Source: an uncultured cyanobacterium
Lineage (GTDB): Bacteria > Cyanobacteriota > Cyanobacteriia > Cyanobacteriales > Nostocaceae
DNA length: 64,000 nt
Assembly: GCA_903848645.1 (NCBI GenBank)
Contig: CAINGU010000043.1
Coordinates: forward strand, 1-64,000
Reading direction: 5' to 3'
The position numbers and the translations under genes were made by a program. Of the stretch, positions 60,879 to 64,000 are shown in pieces; position 1 is the first letter of the stretch, and each line of letters opens with the position of its first letter. The notes below the pieces were generated by a model, which was given only the letters and a program-made list of their open reading frames with translations, did not search any database and had not been told where the DNA came from.

Positions 60879-61949
60879 ATGACAAAGTATGATTATATTT
60901 TCAAATCAAAAGAGGGAATCAAAGAATCATTGAATGAAGAAGAAGCGGTAGCGGCAATTGCTGTGATTACAACAATTGTTGATTCTGGCAGTGAAAATGA
61001 TTCTGGCAGTGAAAATATAGATGCAGAAAGTTTAGCAGATATTCTTTGGGAGTTCGAGATATTTGATGAATACTCAGAAGAGGAAATGTTAGAAACGGTA
61101 GATAGACTCATAGAAATTGCCGAAGATGTGGGATTAGGATCTTTATTTAATGCGGCTCTGGCGGGAATTTCTGATGAAGTAGTATTAGATGGTTTTGCGG
61201 CTGGAGTGATTATGCTTTTAGATGCGGAAGATTTAATTATTCGCGCAGATAAAAAGATTTTTCTTAAACAATTACAAATAGCTTTAGAACTGGAAGATGA
61301 AGAATCAGAAGAAATTATCAAAGAGGTAATTGCCGCAATTATAGCAGGAGATGAGGAAGAATATTTAGATGAAGAATATGAAGCAGTAATCTTAAATGAA
61401 GCTGGTGAACAATTCTATCAATCTCCTTTGGGTAATTTTACAGTTCCTATTCCTCTAGATTCTGAACAGGGAGGAAAAATTCAAAGTGAAGAAGGAATGG
61501 TCAGCTTTTCTGATGATCTTGGTACTTTACTCAGAATTGATTATTATCTTCTCTCTCTAGAACAAATTGATGATATAGAATCTCAGGGAGATGAAACATA
61601 TCTTCATAAAATTCTTGTAGATAAATATGTTCCCCAGGCGATTATTTCTAATGTCCCCAATGCTGAAGTTAAGTATACAGAATATTTGCAAGATCCTTTA
61701 GAAAGATATTACTATGTATTGGTAGATATGCCCCAGGGATCAACTATTTCCCAGCATGAAACTAACGGCAGTGGGATGAGATTAGATGCCTATAGAGGAT
61801 TATTATCCTTTATTAATAATGAATGTTTGTATATAGTTAGTAGTCAAATTAGCTTTTTAAATGGTGAAACACCAGGTTCTATAAAAGAAGAAGCTGAGAA
61901 AATTAAACAAACTATTTTAGATTTTATCGGAACTATTGAGTTTACCTAA
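60879..61949 (+). CDS. Acidic TerB-like domain protein, copy 1
   Basis: The 356-residue, strongly acidic product starts at the ATG at 60879 with GAGGAG upstream. Residues about 15-150 are helical with a TerB-like pattern (EEEAVAAIAVITTIVDSGSE, then DGFAAGVIMLLDAEDLIIRA), where an Asp-rich turn resembles the TerB metal site. Residues about 165-356 form a second domain (FTVPIPLDSEQGGKIQSEEG, LRIDYYLLSLEQID, YYYVLVDMPQGSTIS) without a family I recognise. An inserted SGSENDSGSEN repeat (about 35-46) is missing in copy 2. No signal peptide; probably cytosolic at the membrane with its partner. Confidence 0.75.
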   Translation: MTKYDYIFKSKEGIKESLNEEEAVAAIAVITTIVDSGSENDSGSENIDAESLADILWEFEIFDEYSEEEMLETVDRLIEIAEDVGLGSLFNAALAGISDEVVLDGFAAGVIMLLDAEDLIIRADKKIFLKQLQIALELEDEESEEIIKEVIAAIIAGDEEEYLDEEYEAVILNEAGEQFYQSPLGNFTVPIPLDSEQGGKIQSEEGMVSFSDDLGTLLRIDYYLLSLEQIDDIESQGDETYLHKILVDKYVPQAIISNVPNAEVKYTEYLQDPLERYYYVLVDMPQGSTISQHETNGSGMRLDAYRGLLSFINNECLYIVSSQISFLNGETPGSIKEEAEKIKQTILDFIGTIEFT

Positions 61950-62068
61950 ATCTAAATTCTGGCGACGATAAAACCCCACCCATAGCCCCTCCAATCTTAA
62001 AATTTTACAGCAGCTTTCAGCGGTCAGCAATCAGCAAGAAAACCACCTCGCTGCAAGGTTTTGTGATT

Positions 62069-62309
62069 AAAGATTGCAGGAATTGTGGAGGAGCAAAGAC
62101 AAACCGTAGCTTTGCCATTTTGGGGAATCGCTGGTTTAGGTTTATTATTGGGTATTTCCCTCAATCAACCCATTGGCTTATTAGCAGCTATCGGGGGGAC
62201 TGTAGCGGCTTTTAGAATTCAAAAATTGGGTTGGCAATTACAGGCAAATCGTCTATTATTACGGACATTGGAAGATATTGAAATCCGGATTTCCCAACCA
62301 ACTAAGTAA
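62069..62309 (+). pseudogene. N-terminally truncated duplicate of the small membrane protein gene
   Basis: From the codons KIAGIVEEQRQTVALPFWG onward this matches residues 56-134 of the product of 60439-60843, including both membrane segments and the LLRTLEDIEIRISQP end. The first 55 codons are absent: similarity begins at AAA-ATTGCAGG near 62069. A GTG at 62085 preceded by AGGAATT could start a 74-residue protein of just the membrane part, so it may still be translated. It lies in the 399-bp gap between the two TerB-like genes, whose first 110 bp show nothing else. Confidence 0.7.
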
Positions 62310-62348
62310 TTAAGAACCAACAGAAAATTAATTGAGGAGATAGCAGTC

Positions 62349-63407
62349 ATGTCAAAGTATGATAAAATTTTCAATTCCAGAGAAAGCAGTGAAGAATCAT
62401 TGAGTCCAGAAGAAGGAATAGCAGCAATTGCTGTGATTACAGTACTTGCTGAGTCTACTATTGATGAGGTAGAGGCAGAAAGATTAGTTCTCAATCTCTG
62501 GGATTGGGAAATTTTTGAGAAATATTCAGAAGACGAAATAGCGGAAATGGTAGATAGACTCTTAGGCATTGCGGAGGACGACGGACTAGGGGCTTTGTTT
62601 AATACTGCTAAAGAGGTGATTTTTGGTGAAACAATTCTAGATGGTTTTTCGGCTGGAGTTATTATGCTTTTAGATGAGGAATATTTGATTATTCCTAAAG
62701 GGAAACAACCTTTGTTTAAGAAGCTACAAGAAGCTTTAGAACTGAACGATGAACAAGCACAAGAAATTATCCAAAAAATAATTGCCTCAATAGAAGCACG
62801 AGATCGAGATAAGGAAGAATATCTAGATGAAGAAATAATATTGAATGAAGATGAATTTGGTAAAAATTTTTATGAGTCACCCTTGGGTAATTTTACAGTT
62901 CCTATCCCTGTTGATGCTGAACAGGGTGGGAGAATCCAAAGTCAAGACGGAGTAGTGGGTTTTGCTGATGATATGGGGACTTTCCTCAGAATTGATTATT
63001 ATCTTATCCCTCCAGAACAGATTGATGATATGGAATCTCAAGGAGATGAAACATATTTGTATGGCATTCTTGTCAATAAATATGTTCCTGAGGTGATCAC
63101 TGCTAATCTCCCAAATGCTGAAGTCAAGTATACAGAATATTTGCAAGATAGTTTAGAAAAAAATTACTATGTATTAGTTGATATGCCCAACGGCTCAACA
63201 ATTTACAAAAGTTTGAATAATGGAACTAGCATAAGATTAGATGCTTATAGAGGATTATTGTCCTTTGTCAATGGTGAATATTTGTATATAGTTAGTAGTC
63301 AACGCAGCTTTTTCAATGGTGAAGAAACACTTGGTTCTATCCAGCAAGAAGCTGAGAACATTAAGCAAAGGATTTTAAATTTTGTCGGAACTATTGAGTT
63401 TACCTAA
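62349..63407 (+). CDS. Acidic TerB-like domain protein, copy 2
   Basis: The 352-residue product is a paralogue of the product of 60879-61949, roughly 65-70 percent identical by eye, with the same leader (AATTGAGGAGATAG before the ATG). The N-terminal TerB-like part (about 15-145) reads EEGIAAIAVITVLAES and DGFSAGVIMLLDEEYLIIPK. The C-terminal domain keeps LGNFTVPIPVDAEQGGRIQS and the common end FVGTIEFT. It lacks the SGSEN insertion and is slightly different after residue 150. It follows the truncated membrane-protein copy, as copy 1 follows the full gene. Confidence 0.75.
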   Translation: MSKYDKIFNSRESSEESLSPEEGIAAIAVITVLAESTIDEVEAERLVLNLWDWEIFEKYSEDEIAEMVDRLLGIAEDDGLGALFNTAKEVIFGETILDGFSAGVIMLLDEEYLIIPKGKQPLFKKLQEALELNDEQAQEIIQKIIASIEARDRDKEEYLDEEIILNEDEFGKNFYESPLGNFTVPIPVDAEQGGRIQSQDGVVGFADDMGTFLRIDYYLIPPEQIDDMESQGDETYLYGILVNKYVPEVITANLPNAEVKYTEYLQDSLEKNYYVLVDMPNGSTIYKSLNNGTSIRLDAYRGLLSFVNGEYLYIVSSQRSFFNGEETLGSIQQEAENIKQRILNFVGTIEFT

Positions 63408-63444
63408 ATCTAAATTCTCATCTCAATATTAGCAGTAATATTTT

Positions 63445-63464
63445 GGGCGCAGGCCTTGCGCCCC
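63445..63464. repeat. GGGCGCAGGCCTTGCGCCCC palindrome, copy 3
   Basis: It lies after the second TerB-like gene, the same family as 14651 and 55652. A GTGCGGGCATCTTGCCCGC palindrome follows at 63531-63549, also present at 39113-39131. Confidence 0.7.
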
Positions 63465-63656
63465 TACTGATTCTGGTGATAAGCTGTTACGCAGCTAAAT
63501 TTGATAACCATAATTTACTTGAACTTTGTGGTGCGGGCATCTTGCCCGCTAGAATTATACAAACTAAATGCACAACAGCTTATTAGCGATCGCATAGGAC
63601 AAGAGGACACAATTGCGAGAAACTAAGAATAGGTCTATTAAAATTAGGAGAATCTC

Positions 63657-64000
63657 ATGGCTTGGACTCAAGTTTTAGCTGCTAATGCACTGGCTGCGGG
63701 TGCGCGGGAAGTAGTCAAAGTGGGCGATCGCAAAATTCTACTGTTAAACCACGAAAATCAGTTTTATGCTGTAGATGATACCTGCCCTCACTTAAAAATG
63801 TCCTTGAAAAAAGGAAAAATCGAAAATGGGGCAATCGTTTGCCCTTTTCATCGCAGTGCTTTTGACTTGGGTAATGGTGAAGTAAAAACCTGGTGTCCAT
63901 TTCCACCAGTAGTTGGTAAATTATTGGGAAAGGTTTCTTCAGAAAAAACCTTGCCAACCTATCCCCTCAAAGTCGAAGCAGGCAATATTTTGATTGATGT
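63657..64000 (+). CDS. Rieske [2Fe-2S] domain protein (partial, runs off right edge)
   Basis: About 114 codons are visible from the ATG at 63657, which has TTAGGAG seven bases upstream. The Rieske iron-sulfur ligands are CPHL (about 43-46, Cys and His) and CPFHRSAFDLGNGEV (about 62-76, Cys and His). The domain begins MAWTQVLAANALAAGAREVV. The second cluster loop lacks the disulfide cysteines of bc1/b6f Rieske proteins, so it is a ferredoxin-type electron carrier or the N-terminus of an oxygenase. The C-terminus is unseen, so that choice is open. Confidence 0.88.
   Translation, partial: MAWTQVLAANALAAGAREVVKVGDRKILLLNHENQFYAVDDTCPHLKMSLKKGKIENGAIVCPFHRSAFDLGNGEVKTWCPFPPVVGKLLGKVSSEKTLPTYPLKVEAGNILID

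Noticed and set aside
60893-61321. Minus-strand 142-codon serine-rich frame
   Set aside because: It is the antisense of the acidic TerB-like coding region; GAA/GAT-rich codons read backwards give Ser/Phe-rich nonsense.

Overview
This window looks like chromosomal DNA from a heterocyst-type filamentous cyanobacterium (Nostocales, Anabaena/Dolichospermum/Aphanizomenon-like). The evidence is direct. The octamer GCGATCGC (HIP1) recurs throughout, for example at 33007-33014 and 51392-51399. Heptanucleotide tandem repeats (STRR type) fill many intergenic gaps. The genes include psbY, a Cph1-type phytochrome, heme oxygenase 1, ArgZ/AgrE, MenD and an SLH-domain envelope protein. The DNA is AT-rich, and most genes are single or in short runs with long, repeat-filled spacers.

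Layout. 1-3437: the 5' part of a large RTX/EF-hand protein (minus, running off the left edge) preceded by a small unknown partner gene. 3438-7370: accessory region with a Uma2-like nuclease, a MITE-like element, threonine synthase and a TnpB-only insertion sequence. 7369-19686: mostly housekeeping metabolism (agmatinase-family enzyme, PrmA, SerA, MenD, FolB, DUF2085 protein, arginine dihydrolase ArgZ/AgrE), interrupted by a gene-free stretch (10004-10716) that carries three terminator-like hairpins and looks like a small-RNA locus. 19959-22545: an antitoxin gene, an 18-codon toxin stump, and a coupled AAA ATPase plus PD-(D/E)XK nuclease pair, the best candidate for an undescribed defence-like cassette. 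22637-30296: 1-Cys peroxiredoxin, then an exopolysaccharide run (two GT4, one GT2, a broken acyltransferase, an O-antigen-ligase-like membrane protein) and GlmM.

30506-46734: heme oxygenase, FolC, PsbY, gamma-carbonic-anhydrase-like protein, a cyanobacterial conserved protein, a VOC protein, a two-unit M16 peptidase, a META-like secreted protein, Map, a peptidoglycan-binding protein, a Ca2+/H+ antiporter, a GH57/DUF3536 protein and an alpha/beta hydrolase. 47098-56141: an SLH protein, RtcB RNA ligase interrupted by an intein exactly at its catalytic cysteine, a HAD phosphatase, tRNA-Ala(CGC), an S1-domain protein, a B12-binding radical SAM protein, a receiver-kinase hybrid and a response regulator. 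56131-64000: a Cph1-type phytochrome overlapping that response regulator, a PMT-family glycosyltransferase, a tandemly duplicated TerB-like/membrane-protein pair, and the start of a Rieske protein.

Themes. Several genes fit one physiology: ho1 makes the biliverdin precursor of the phytochrome chromophore; argZ/agrE and the agmatinase-family gene both serve arginine/guanidino nitrogen turnover; glmM and the glycosyltransferases serve envelope polysaccharide. The window is also shaped by small repeats. Two MITE-like families, a 130-bp repeat and several palindromes each occur more than once, often exactly where convergent genes meet. Four gene stumps (VapC-like toxin, acyltransferase 3, DUF4351, AAA-like NTPase), a truncated duplicate gene and one insertion-sequence end record past insertions and deletions. 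All functional names come from motifs read by eye; no database search was possible.
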